A stretch of 64,000 bases of DNA from Calliopum simillimum (Eukaryota > Arthropoda > Insecta > Diptera > Lauxaniidae): positions 27,888,392 through 27,952,391 of the forward strand of contig OX638369.1 in the NCBI GenBank assembly GCA_951812925.1, read 5' to 3'. The translations under genes and the position numbers were made by a program. Below, one piece after another: positions 22,776 to 35,479 of the stretch; within the stretch, counting starts at the first letter, position 1, and every line of letters begins with the position of its first letter. The notes beneath the pieces are model-generated. The model was not told the origin of the DNA and ran no database searches. It saw only the letters and a program-made list of their open reading frames with translations.

Positions 22776-25109
22776 AACCTTCCGACCTTGTATAATAAAA
22801 TCTAGACACTGCGAATAATAAGTTCAATCAAATGCTATCTACTAGAAACAACTTTTCAGTGTCTGACCATAATACCAGGCAATGCTTATAATTAATTACT
22901 ATAGATGGTGAATGGATTAAAACTCACAATAATTTGCTTTTTCCTTTAAAAGACATTGTCATTTAATCTGCTGGGTAGCAACTTTTTACTTAATAGCCTA
23001 CACTTCAACTTTACTGCACTGTAATCAAACTAAAACTGGACCACAACTCAAACCGAATAAACTTATATACCATATGCTGGTGATAGTTATAACCTTCAAG
23101 AAAAAAAGAATAGTTTATCAACAAGTTCAGTACAAAAACAGTGCGTTGCATAACGAAATAAAAATAAAAAAAACATTTCTTCTGATACATGCTTGCTGGT
23201 GGCAAAATAAACTGGTTTGTGTTTATAAGATGTCACAATTTTCACCTAAATAATGTGTATTTAATGTTTAGTGTACATATTGCCATACCCAAACTTTTTT
23301 CGTGGCTCTTGCCAGAACTACATATGTAGAGTTTAATAGCGTTGGAACCTTCTCAGTGGTAGGTATTGGTAGTTGTGCTCTCAATAATCTAGAGCAGAGT
23401 TTTGTGAATGCTTTTTGTTCCTTGAAGAAATAGAGAAAGAAAAATAAATTAAAATTTAAAAAATTGGGCTGGAAATATTCACTAAAATGTATTTACTTAC
23501 ATGAAAAATTAAATATTGGCAAATTTTCATGCCCACACTATGTTATCATGCTTATTCTCTTACCTTATCTTTGAATTTAACTCACTGTCTGCCTGATATT
23601 TTACTCTACTCCAACTCGACGAATGTCATTCGAAAGACGTTTGACAAGAGAAAAAACATCCACTGTTGTTGACATTGATGAAGCAGCGCACGTTATGCGG
23701 CATGTTTGACATGTTTATTTTACACTCTATGAAGGCTGACATACATATATATATACTAAGTATGTATATACAGACAACAACATATAACCCTCTCCAACAA
23801 CATCCTTTCACTACCATATCTTCACACTTTTCAAAAAGTAAATGTGTGTCTTTGACAAAATACTTCAAAATTGTGTGTACGTAAAAAAAGGATTATTTTT
23901 TTTTTCTTAAAATTTATTTGGTGACACTTATGAAAAAACGAGCATATGATGTAGGAGCAGCAGCAGCAGCAGTAGCTAATCCTTGATGTAACTGGTGCTG
24001 CTTGTTTCTGCTTATGATGCTTCAAGTGTTGATGATGATGCTGTTGTTGTTTAAGGTTACACTTTCAAAGTCTGAAATCCTTTTTAAAAGAAAACGAAAA
24101 AAAAAATTACGAAAATTTGTCTAGCAAATTGTTTGCGTAAATATTTGCACACTCTTTAGTATGACAAATTTTTTTTTTTTTTGTCGCACGGCTTTATGTG
24201 GCTGCATACATTTTGCACCCTCTTTGGAGTTTTTGCAATATTTTTGTTTATCTTAATCAGCTGTTGGTTTGAAAGGCGCTTGTCTTTAAGATTTGAGTGG
24301 GAAGGTCATAATATAATTGACTCTTTGCCATCAATTTTTAATTGTAATTCATTAAAAGTTCCTGAGAGAAATCAAAAAAAAGCCCAAAGATTTAGGCTAT
24401 AAGAATCACAAAGCACTAGATTACGTAAACCTCTTGATGTTAGGTTTCAGAAAGAATGCTTCGGTTATTGTAGGCTAAGGAAAAATATACAAGTACCTAT
24501 GTCAACAATTTTGTATTTTAAAAAAACGGCTTTGAAATTTTTTCGTAGGTACAATATATAATTTAGCAGATATCTTATACGTGCATCAAACTCATAATAT
24601 GTTTTCACCGAAGATCTCTGAGGTGATTTAAGGCTGTTTCGAGTATTGGCTCTTAGTTTCGGCGTAAATCATGTGATTTACCATACAAAAATTACTTTAT
24701 TCCTTAGGAGATTTATTTTAGATCTGCGTATGAATCCAAGAAGGCTACATATTTTGACTATTTTTGACCCCTTAACTCTGACAATTGGCATTAAATCTCT
24801 TTAAAAGCAAAGCAAATGGAAGATAAATATTAAAAACAACTTTCATTTACTGTCAAAAACAAATCTCTTTCGACCGGTGGAAAGCGCAAGATTTGACGAC
24901 GAGATTTATAGATCTCATCACAGCCAAATCTCCGGTGGAAACGCTAAGGGTTTACTAGAAAACTTTTTCACTTGAAATCATATGAAAAGAAAATATTAAT
25001 TTGGTATGATTTTATGACCTCGTTGATTATAATTTTCAATAAATAAATGGGCTTTAGGTCAGTTTTTAATTTATTTATTGAAAAAAAAAAAAAAATATTG
25101 CCAACATTT
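22776..25109. other. Gene-free interval with microsatellites
   Basis: No supported gene. It holds a GCA run at about 23956-23972, a TA run near 23745-23755 and a poly-T run near 24169-24182. A 12-bp perfect hairpin (CAATAAATAAAT at 25037-25048 against 25069-25080) encloses GGGCTTTAGGTCAG, which resembles the loop of the hairpin at 47231-47270. Confidence 0.5.
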
Positions 25110-25460
25110 TCCAAGGATTCGTCTGCCTGAAAAAATAAAGAGATTTTTTGGGATTTTCCGTGAAAGTTTATGGATTATCAGAGAACGATTTTCGATCACG
25201 ATAAGCTCAAAACTAGCTGAAAATTCCTGTGTCAAAATGTCGTTAATTTTTCCTGAAAAAATAAAATTAGCCTTAAAAAAAGTGTTTATGGGATTTTCCG
25301 GGAAAATTTAGAGTTTACCGGAAAAAGCTTTTCGCTTAAAACTAGCTCGAAACTTCTGTGTCATCTGGCATAAAAAATTAAAGTTAGCCATACCAAATAG
25401 TTTCTTCGATTTGTCGGAAATGGAATATTTCCCAGAAAGCTCGAAACTACTGCCTGAAAA
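25110..25460 (+). repeat. About 125-bp tandem repeat, three diverged copies
   Basis: Copies begin near 25127 (CCTGAAAAAATAAAG), 25252 (CCTGAAAAAATAAAATTAGCC) and about 25366 (GGCATAAAAAATTAAAGTTAGCC). Each continues with GATTTTCCG-GAAA, then AAAACTAGCT-GAAA. The TTTCCGGGAAA phrases recall the TTCCGGAA cluster near 48.3 kb. Non-coding. Confidence 0.65.
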
Positions 25461-28149
25461 TAGCTTGAAACTCCTAACTCAAATCTTCGAAATTCGTTGC
25501 ACTTGCATGGCTCAATTTATAGACCTCTTTGATCTGGAACTTAAAGATCTGTCTTGACTGGACTAGAATCTTACTTCTGGGCACTTTTCATATACTTTAA
25601 AACTTCCGTCTCCAAAAACCACTAGATTTATCATCTGCCACTTCCATTTTTATAATCAGAGAATTCGAGAAAACTGTTGCAGTTAATGGCAGACACTTTT
25701 AAATTATTTAATTTAATGATTTTTTTTTTTGACAATTCTACAAAATTTCCGTTTCTTATGCATGGCAGATGTATACTTTATTATTTTCTGTGCTGCTATT
25801 TTCATTTTTTTTTTATACCATAATAACAAAGAAAAAAAATTAGTAACTCTTAAATGCATCACAGAAAACGTCTGCCACTCACACTCGCTATTTTTTAAGC
25901 TTACACGATTCTATTAAAAATAGGCAGACCCGGCTCACGAATTTAAATGAAAAAAAAATAAAGTAAAAATAAAAAAAGTCAAAGATTGACAGCCATTTAT
26001 AAACACTTTGTCAAACTCTGACATACAGCTTGTCAGCAGTTCAAAAATATCAAACCTAATCCGAACATGGATTTTATTTTATACAAAACGTAAATTGATA
26101 TGTAAACAATCTAACAAAGTCAAGATAAACCAGTCGAATGTCAAAAGAGCAGCGCATTTCAATTTCGCGCGATAAAACCAAAGGGAGCATTATGTTACTT
26201 AAAGAAATGTGCCTACGCTGAACAAAACCATGTGTTACCATGTGGTTAAACTTAAGCCAAAGGGTAAGTAGAGAACAGAACAAATTACATTTAAAGTGCG
26301 CCGCACTCATAAATGAAAATGTAATAATCTGAATTTAAATAGATAATCTCGTTGATTGCCGTTTGCCATAAACAAAAGATCAGAAAAATATTAATTTGCC
26401 GCAGGCATATTGGCGCCTATGGGTTAGCCAAGTAAAAATAAAAACGCTAAAACTACATATGAGGGATAGAATTATGAGTGAAATACTCCAAACACACAGT
26501 GTGGAAAAAAAGAAAAAACCCATTTCTTTTTTCACGCATTCAGTGTTGCGTTGAATGATTTATGCACACGCACTGACAGATTGATTTTGAAGTTTTCAAA
26601 TGTTTCACGCATTTCAGATATTTCTCTGTTGCCTTACTCTTCGGCGGTCATTTGACACACAATGGTGGATGCTGCTGCTGGTTTGTTCAAAATTATTGAC
26701 ATCATTTAATATGTAAAAAATGTAAAATGTTCTTGTTTAACTATGGGTATACAAATATTTCAGCATACGCCTCTTAAAATTTATATCACCACTCATTTAT
26801 TTCCATCACTGCCGTCAGCTAGGCTGTTTTGCCAGTGTTGATGAGAGAATTTGTTTAGTTTTTAATGATATTTTGGTGTGGAATTTTTTTCTTTCGGAAT
26901 TCGAGGGAAATATTTATTTTTAAAAATTCACATCATTTGACCTTTTAGAAATTAATTATATAATGCTGTAGAAAAAAGAATAATTTAAATGAACAAATCT
27001 CCACAGTAAAAATGTATTTTGCTTATCTTAAATGTGTCAAATAATATCTAGAAAATTAATTGATTTTAATATCATTTCTACTATGCATTTTTCAAGTTTA
27101 GACTAATATTTAAAATTAATTTTCTTAAATATTTTAAAATATCACTTATGTGGTCTTATCTGGTAAACATTTCATTTCATTATTTCATTGATTACACATC
27201 ATTCAACACATCAACATTAATATGGCTAATTGTCATTTGATAAGATGCATTATCATCCACAAAAGCCAGACAACAGTTCTATATCTTACTCTTCGTCTGT
27301 CTTCATATCAAAATGTCCTTATATTGTTTACGTTAAATCATCATTAAATAAATCAAAGGATACAAGACCATTTGTCAATAGCTATAATACGTTGCATTAC
27401 AATGATTTAATGGTCGCCGTGAAATGATGTGCCTGTCAAGATGACGCGACCATGAATGAGTGCTACGCTGAGGTTCAATGAACAACTAAAACAATGGCAA
27501 TGTTCTCAATCAGTGATTGTACTTAGCAGCACAATAGTGATGGTATTTTACAGAATGTGTAAATCCCTCAAAAACTTCGTAGAAACCGTCAAAATATGTA
27601 TTTGTGTTGTACAAATCAGTGGTGTTAAAAGCTAAATAACTAAAAATATAATATCAACAAAAGTCCTAGTAAAATGAAAATGTTTAGGTTTCATGAGATT
27701 ACTGTTCGTAAAAATAATTTTCTAAGATACTTAATTATAATCTTTAAGTAAGTGAAGACCTAAAATTCTAACTACCAACATATTTTGAAAAAAACTGTGT
27801 TCCGAAACTTCATACTCTAAAGTCAAAACCTGAGTTTTACTGAAAATTCTGTCGTATACGGCTTGGAAAGAAAATCCAACCAGTAAGAAGTTACAAACTA
27901 TCTAAAATTTGTCACATACGTAAAGCACAGCCTAAACGTGAACACTTTAAAAAGAGAAAAATTTGTATGAAACATTACAATTGCTAAAAAAACTAAGGAT
28001 GCTGATCGATTCCTTGTACCGAAAATAGAGTGAATTTTTGTCATGTCTTTTTTGACGACTACCACAGTGAAATATAAATCCGTTCCATATTTTGGTGACT
28101 ACTAATCCTTAAAATAAAGAAAGAAAAAAATTCTGCAGGTAATCGGAAT
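25461..28149. other. Gene-free interval
   Basis: No supported gene, RNA or element boundary. A short GCT run lies near 26670-26682 and poly-T near 25721-25731. Open frames are 62-78 codons and show no motifs. Confidence 0.5.
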
Positions 28150-28188
28150 CGGCGCTCTTATTATCCATAATTTAATTTCAATATTTCT

Positions 28189-28700
28189 TTATCGACTTTT
28201 CTTCCGAACGAAATCATTCCAAACGGATGCGCTCTTCATCGTTTCTATCCCATTTCTTCGATTTTCTTTTTCAACTATGTTTCCCAGCTAGTACTCTTGA
28301 TCTATCATATTTTCTACTGCCTTATGGATTGCACCCAACAGTGTGACATATAGCCCGCCAAAAGCGGCCAAACTTCCTATATCAAAATTGGCGTCATGAC
28401 AGGGTTTTCTAAATCTAAGGAACTCACCTATTTTATGGGCAATATTTAGGTTGCCCAATTGCAAAACCTTGCATCAGAAAAAAAAATCAAAAATTGACTT
28501 TTTGGTATCGTTGGATTCAGCTCCATATTTTTTACAAAACTGGCAAGGTAAAAGGGGAAACCGGACATCTGCAATATGAACGTGTTGTACAACAACTGAT
28601 ATTTATTGTCCATATGATATTTATTAAACATTTTTTTAAAAGAGACCACATATTTATAATGTTTTTACTTTAAAAACTATGAGTTTTGTCCTTATACCAA
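28189..28700 (-). pseudogene. Unidentified decayed coding-like unit, copy 1
   Basis: I do not recognise the product. On the minus strand 28473-28288 is open for 61 codons and includes CHDANFDIGSLAAFGGLYVT and AIHKAVENMID. A TAG follows, and the same frame continues 32 codons (NRRNGIETMKSASVWNDF) to a TAA at 28191. Upstream, 28649-28446 is open in another frame (67 codons). A splice-donor-like TAG/GTGAGTTCC lies near 28420, so an intron is possible. The end of the unit is repeated at about 29030-29160, and AI-KAVEN recurs in copy 2 near 30290. The local repeat could be a tandem pseudogene family or an old transposon. Confidence 0.35.
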
Positions 28701-29024
28701 GTTTCATTTGACATCTGGTAGTCGGGTTTTGCAACAGATCTCACATGAGTTGATTTTCTTTACCAACTCCGGGTCACTTACTTATGTGGGAACTGGACGT
28801 ATTTTAAACTGAAATTGATCGGAAATATTAAACAAAAAATGTATATTAGGAAAATTCTGTAAAAATTGCCAAACCTTGAACTATGACATCAAAAAACCTG
28901 AGTTTTTCCAAATGCCACCAATCAGTCAGTTTTTATTTATTCAAAATGTTTTTTTCAGAAAATACATTCTTGATCTTGTAAAGATAATGCACCATTTTAG
29001 CTGCGTCACAAATATAGAAAGATA

Positions 29025-30720
29025 AAAAATCTGCAGATTATCGGAATCAATTCTATAATTATCTAAAATTTATTTTCAATATTTCAGCATAATTCTCTTT
29101 CCTTTTTCCAAACTTAATCATTTTCAAGGAATGCGCTCTTTAGCATTAATGAAATCAACCGAAACTACAAGCTTCCAAATTTGAGCGAAATCGGTGACGA
29201 AAATTTTTTCAGCTGGTAGGGGAACTGATGCTATTGTGGTATAGCTAATGTTTAGGTTGAATTTGAAAGAGAACCTTTAGATCAATTTCAGCCAAATTTT
29301 TTTTATGCTAATCATTAAAGTATTGGCTACAAAATATATTTCAGTAAAATGTGTGCAATTTCATTAAAGAAAGTTATTTAGCAAAATCTGGAAAAGTCAA
29401 AAAAGCTGTTTTCAAAAAGTTGGGAGGTAATGTGGTATATATGGTGGCACAATGTGGTATATTATACTGATCAGTACTTTTAAAGTGGGCTGGTAATGTG
29501 GTACATATAAGTAGGGTAATGTGGTATTCTTAACCATACAACCATATATAAAGTTTGAAAAGTATGAAATAAGTTCATAATTACATTTACATTGGTTCTC
29601 AAACTCATAGCTTTTATAAAAAAATAATCAGCAATCAAATAATGTTAAGAATAACAAGAAATATTCATATGCCACATTAGCGAATACCGACTATACCACA
29701 CTGGCCAATTTTTAGAAATTTCAAAATCATAAAAATAAAATGGGAAACTTTGTGAATTTACACAGTTGAACTTTTATTTCGCAATACTTAGCATTTACCT
29801 TTATTGAATATAAATAAAACTTCACCAAAAAGCAACTTTTTCTTAACAAAATTTTTTTGCAAAAAATCCGAAAAAAAAATCAACCACACGCGACTTAAGT
29901 TTCGTTCAACTGACACCGGAAAAATTTTGTTTGATACATGACAGCAGCACATCCCTGGTTTTTCATGTTTTCTGATAGGATAAAAGCAGTGACGTTCGCA
30001 GATTCTTTCCCAATTCGGAGATATGCGATCATACCACATTGAAAAACTATACCACAATAGCATCAGTTCCCCTACACTTGGCATGTTTTCCTTCATATAT
30101 ACATACGTACACAGGTTTTTCTAAAAACCGCATCAGGTACGATTTTCTGCATTGCAGATCTGAAATCTGGAGACAATTTCGAAATACTTTACGCTAAATT
30201 TTAGAAAACCTGCCTTTACTTCAAGGGAACCGTGCATTGCTTTTCTTTTCCTTCGATTAACGTGGTATTTTTAGGTATAGCTACATTTTCTACTGCTTTG
30301 AGGATTGCACTCAACTGTTCGATCCATGGCCGACATGTTTTGTAATCTCTTTCGACGTATAGATTCTGTACGAAGATGTCAATTATGAAATATTAAGTTT
30401 TATGAATTTTTCAGGAGACGGAATTTCAACTTTAATTTGATGGGAAAAATCTTATAAATTCTGTCATTCCTTATGTATCGAGAATGAAAAGGCGTCGAAA
30501 TATAAGATCTTACTGAGATCTGCTTGAATGAAGAAAAAATCCATTACGAAAAAAATCGGACATACAATAATTTGCCACATTTGCACAGAATTATTCTTCG
30601 CCTTTAGTATGACACATATCTTTGCTTGAGACTTTTCTGTTAAATATGTCATCATGCAATTCAAGAAAAAAACTCCTTTATCAATTTTGGAAAATATTTT
30701 TAAAGGCATAGTTTTCTTTT
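29025..30720 (-). pseudogene. Unidentified decayed coding-like unit, copy 2 (split by insertion)
   Basis: This is the second diverged copy of the unit at 28.2-28.7 kb, interrupted by the TIR element at 29219-30072. The minus strand at about 30347-30216 reads DYKTCRPWIEQLSAILKAVE, then NVAIPKNTTL, and ends in a stop. AILKAVENV aligns with AIHKAVENM of copy 1. The 3' part (29030-29160) aligns with 28150-28260 at the nucleotide level (GAGCGCAT, GAAATATTGAAA and CCGAT motifs in the same order on the minus strand). The 81-codon frame at 30709-30464 may correspond to the upstream frame of copy 1. No function can be named. Confidence 0.33.
29219..30072. mobile_element. 854-bp TIR element with TA target site
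   Basis: A 29-bp perfect inverted repeat (29216-29244 and 30047-30075; core GGGGAACTGATGCTATTG) includes a TA at each outer edge (29217-29218, 30073-30074). TA duplication points to the Tc1/mariner superfamily, including pogo-like elements. Both subterminal regions repeat GTGGTAT or its complement ATACCACA many times (for example 29430-29535 and 30030-30055). No transposase motif is visible, so it is non-autonomous. Perfect ends imply a young insertion. It splits copy 2 of the unknown unit. Confidence 0.82.
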
Positions 30721-31031
30721 TATTTCCTCTTCTTCTTTAACTTTTCCTGTAGTTTCTTAAAGTATAAGAACAAAATTAACAATTTTATCATCATAATCAT
30801 TTTGTCAAGTGAGACCCTTTTTATTGTTATTTTGATTATACTCTACGGCTTTTCTGATTTTGAGATTTTCACCTACTTTTTTTTAGACAACTTTTGGTAT
30901 ACTTCATTTTCTACTGTATTGTGAGCTTCTTTTGAAGATTTGCCAATCTAACGTCATTTGGTAAATTTTTGGCATAAGTTATAATTTAGGACGATGTGAG
31001 AATACTAAGTTTTAATGTTTTAAGGATAGTT
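30721..31031 (-). pseudogene. Possible third, shortest copy of the unknown unit
   Basis: The plus strand at 30900-30945 (ATTTTCTACTGTATTGTGAG) aligns with 28310-28335 and 30285-30310, where copies 1 and 2 have ATTTTCTACTGC-TT--GGATTG. The minus-strand frame reads EAHNTVENEVYQKL, echoing AI-KAVENV. The similarity is weak and short. Confidence 0.22.
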
Positions 31032-31047
31032 GTCCACATATGTGGAC
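31032..31047. repeat. 16-bp perfect palindrome GTCCACATATGTGGAC
   Basis: It has the same outer arms (GTCCA…TGGAC) and length as the palindrome of the TTAA element at 20 kb but a different centre. No TTAA-CCC terminus was found nearby, so any link to a piggyBac-like relic is inference. Confidence 0.6.
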
Positions 31048-34000
31048 ATAAGTAGATAACATTTCATTACAAAAAATTAATATTAATAAATAGAGCAAAA
31101 CTTGAGCATAAATTTCTGAATATTTTCCCCCGGTTACAAAGTCATACGTCAGATTTTCAATTACACTTTTTTTTCACATTTTTGCACTCAATGAAGCGAC
31201 ATTCCCCAAAAGTGTTTTGCCAACACTACTTATACCCATTGTCTCGCTGGTTGCTCACTGATTCGCAGTGATACAGTCAGCCGAATCAATGAACTTTTTG
31301 TTATTTTATACAACAATGTGTTACATTTCCTGACAGCCCGTTTCCAACTGGTGGATTAACAGTTGTAACATTAACAGCCAGCGTATGAATTCTTAATGGA
31401 ATTTGCCGCATAATAATGGCATTTTAATTTAATTACAAATTGCATTTGTGTAGCATCAACATGCAACATCATCAACTTAAACATCATCGGTGTTGGTGTC
31501 AGTTTGTAGATATATAGAAGTCATTAGTTGGTTTAAGTCATCAGCAATGAGACAGGCTGTTCGCTGTATAGTATCACAACGGTCTATTGCTGATTTGATT
31601 TGTTTCAGTCGAGGCAGACAGTTTTAATCCCAATACGCAAAAAAACAAATATTTATGTGTATTCTACTTGATTCATTGGTATTTGCATAATTTTTGCATT
31701 ACAAAATTGACTTCTAGGGAATTAAGTCGGATTATGCGTGTTTGCGTGCATAGAAGCATGATTTTAATATATTATGCAAGCGTGAGTTGTTAACAAAGAA
31801 TGTTTTTACTCAAAAATTGCAAAAAATAGCAATACCAAATGGATTAAATAAACTCAAAAATTCAGTAATTTACGCGAATTGAAATATCTTAGCATGAACA
31901 AATTCCATATCCGTTAGAAAAAAGTCTTTATTATGAATTTCCTTTTTTCCAGAATAAGCAAATTCTTACCAAAAGATTTCTCTTAAGCTTTAAAGCACTT
32001 ACTAACACTTTTTCTCCATATTTTATTAAATATATTGCTTACTGTTGTAATTACTTAAAACTGTGGCACACATCCCTTATGAACACTTCTAACTGGACCA
32101 TATTCCTAAAAATCTCTTTATGTTCAATAATATGAAAATCATCTTCGAATGATTTTTTTGGTGCCTTCACCATATTTACCGTTATTTTGACAGTTTTATC
32201 TGTCAAAATGCCTTTACGATTTCCAGTTTTTTCTTTCTTTATTTCTCCCTTATATGCCACTCACTCAACCTTATCCTTTCTGAAATGTCCTTCAGCTGTC
32301 GACATAACGTACGTATGTCATTATTTTTTTCGTATATCTGTTTTTTTCTGTCTTTCTCTCACTTATTTTCCTCGTTTTTGACTTTTTCGTTTTTGTACTG
32401 AGTGGTGAGTGGGCAAACATTTTGGCACTAAATCAACATGGGATGAAGAGGAGAGGCGTTGATTTCGATACGGACCGTTAGAAAAGTCAAATTAGGCCAA
32501 TTTGTGTATTGAATTGTCTGCCGTTACTGTATGGGAATCAAATATTTGGCTCAAATGGTGGAAATGTGTGTGGAGGTATTGATATGAGAGTGTGTGTATT
32601 TGTGTGTGTGTCGTTTAAATGACTCTCTTATGAAGGGTGACTGCGTTTATTTTAGGTTAGGTCAATAATAACACAAATACGGTGTTTTTTCGGGAGGGTT
32701 GCTGTTTTTTTATTTTCGTCACTGGTGTGTTAGATGACATTGGAAAGTGGATAATAATGAACAGTTAAATGCTACACATATCAAAATAATGGTTAGGAAC
32801 AAAAAAATATGAAAGCAAAGTACTGCCGAGTGGACATTTGCGTAAACGGAACAAAATATTTTGATAATACCATATAAAAAAATGTTGCCTAAAAACAATA
32901 GTACAGTGGCACAGTACCAATGTTTTGAAAATTAAATAAAATAAATGAGTCACCCGAATTCAGAAGCAGTTAAAAGTGAAAAAAAAAATTTTTTTGATAT
33001 TAGTATTTTTGGATTTGGTAGTCCCTAGCTATTTAAAAAATACCAAAATTCCAAAAAAAAAATTTAGTTTGACGACTAAAATATTAAGTTTAAGTTTTTT
33101 AAATTCTTTTTTCTAATTTTCTTATAAGAAAATCATAAAACAAACAAAATTTAAGCAAAAATTATGTTCCTACAAAAAAAAAAAACCTACTCCTGATAAC
33201 ACTCAACAAAACATATAAAAAGAAGACAAAAAAAAACAAAAAAAATAAGTGCAAGCAAATGTAAATAAAATTAAAAGAAAAGCGTGCAAATGCATAAATA
33301 ATAAAAGACAATAACAGTAATATACACAAACAACGAGAACGAAAAAACAACTCTCAAGTTAAAATCAAACATCAAAAACAAATGTTGACAAGTAAATGTG
33401 ACAGTTGAGCTGTCACTTGAACGTAGAAAAACAAAAAACAGAATATTCGCTTTTTAGAGTATAAGAGCAGCACAACAAAAGCAACACTCATTGTCGTCGT
33501 CATCATAGTACAAAAAGGGGGAAAAAGCAACACTTAAGCGCACTTTTTTTTGTGTTTTGTGTTGATGTATAAAATTGAAATTGAAAAAGCTGCAGTTTTG
33601 TTGATGAAGAATAGAAGGGAAAATGATAACAATGCAAAAATAAAAAAACATAGAAATTTTCATAAACAAAGCCAAAGAAAAACTTATTAAAAGTATGCTA
33701 AAATTAAGAAAAGTGAAGGGGGGGGGGGAAGAGCAGTATTGCATTATGCTTAGAATAAACGCATTTGAAGTGGCGCTCAAAATCGTAGGGAAAAATCTTA
33801 CTAAATGATTTTTAAATTATATTTGAAGTATTTATGCCTACATTTATTTTTAACACTTATTTTTAACACTTATGAAAACGTTAAAACAACATAAGAAACA
33901 TCTTCACAATAATATACTGTGACGTTTATAAAAAGTAATGTTGCATATAATCTTAAATAAGGATAAACCAAAAAAGAAGGAAATATTAATCTTACTAAAT

Positions 34001-34205
34001 TAGGTTACTTGGACATCTAACATTTAATGAGAAAAGTGTGTTATTCCAGTAAAATTTCGTATAAGTAAAAGCAATTAACGCAGACTATGCTAAATTATGT
34101 GGTTAATATGGTATATAGCAGAGAACACTAGCTGCATAATCCACCATAGCAGAAATAATGAGAAAAATTGAGAATGCTGCGCTGTTATTTCATTGTATAT
34201 GACCT
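31048..34205. other. Gene-free interval
   Basis: No supported gene. It includes a GT-rich microsatellite near 32583-32611, A-rich tracts (33170-33260) and an 11-G run at 33718-33728. The minus-strand open frame at 33454-33780 (108 codons) is phenylalanine/serine-rich, without domains, and is not credited as a gene. Confidence 0.5.
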
Positions 34206-34580
34206 TTGGGTGTCACAAAAAACTATCCATTGAGACTTGTTAATAGTCCGTCATAACTGTTTTTACTCTAGTACACATATATATCCTTCGTTCTAACTGT
34301 GAAGCCTTCGGGTGACCTACGTGGATATTCGGGTATCCCAGAAAACTATCCATTAAGGCTTGTTGATAGTTCGACATAGATGTACTTATTCTAGTATACA
34401 TAAATATCCTTCGATTTAACTGTGAAGCCTTTGAGTGACCTTTGGAAATCTTTGGGTGTCCAAGAAAACTATCCATTAAGGTTTGTTGATAGTTCTCTAT
34501 AGATGTTTTTACTCTATTGTACATATATACTCTTCGTTTTAACTGCGAAGCCTTCGGCTGACTTTCGGCAAACCTTCGTG
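34206..34580 (-). repeat. 123-bp tandem repeat, open in one minus-strand frame
   Basis: About three copies with a period of exactly 123 bp (anchors AACTATC at 34221, 34344 and 34467). Since 123 is 41 codons, one minus-strand frame stays open through two and a half copies. It begins after a stop near 34575 and contains YQQTLMDSFLGHPK / YQQALMDSFLGYPN and KASQLNRRI / KASQLERRI. In the copy nearest 34206 it is broken by stops. It could be a decayed repeat-containing gene, or a satellite whose unit happens to be a multiple of three. I recognise no protein family. Confidence 0.7.
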
Positions 34581-35479
34581 TACATCACAAAAACCTTGCC
34601 ATACCTGTAACACACTCAATGACGAATTTTCAGCTCGATTGGCTGAATAGTTTCTCAGTGATAATGCTTCAGACACACACAGTTATGTTTAGACCTGTTT
34701 GGCAGGCATCTTTGCCAATCGATGCCAATCACACAACGCCATTTGCTATATGATTTTTGCTTTCGATTGCCACCAAATTTATTGAGAAAGAGAATGAGGG
34801 TGGTTTGGGTTAAAAATGTAATTAAATAATATTTAAATAAAAATATCCGTGCCCGGAAATATAGTGCCAATCACGTCAAGTTTGGTTTATCTCTATATTT
34901 TATTTCATAAAAAAAAATAGATCACCATTAAAACCGATAAGGCTAGTAATTTCTTCACTGGATCTCTTACTTAAATTGTTGGTTCAAATACGCAGAGAAG
35001 ATCACATTTAGGACGAATGAATTTCAATTCGAAAACGCGTTGTCTACTGAATTGATATTAAGGCACCTTCAGTTATCATAATCCATTTTCCATAAAATTG
35101 CATGTGTTGCCGTTTTTTGAGAATTCCCATTTTGAAAATGTTAATGAAATTTTTCAATTTTACTGAAAATGGATTATGGTACCTGATGGCCCCAACATAC
35201 CAATTGAGAAGAAAATACGCGGGTGCTATGAGAATCATCATGAAAATAAAATAAAAAAGCGGTAGAAAGACGACAAGCAAGTTGAGTTTTTATTCAAAAG
35301 CTGTCCTATGAAGATTCGATTAGAACTTAATAATATTTATATGGAGCTGAGCTACCTGTGCTCAAAGAATGATAATTCCAAAAACAAGAATATTATCGGA
35401 AAAATTAAAGGGAGGGTTAAAGAAAAAGACTATGTGTATGGGAATATGCATATACTAAATCGGTTTACTTCTTAGCAAC
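34581..35479. other. Gene-free interval with a small foldback
   Basis: No supported gene. A foldback lies at 35077-35178: 24-base arms (35077-35100 and 35155-35178, core CATAATCCATTTTC) match at 22 positions around a 54-base loop. The text at 34595-34680 resembles widespread degenerate insect repeat sequence but is not assignable. Confidence 0.5.
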
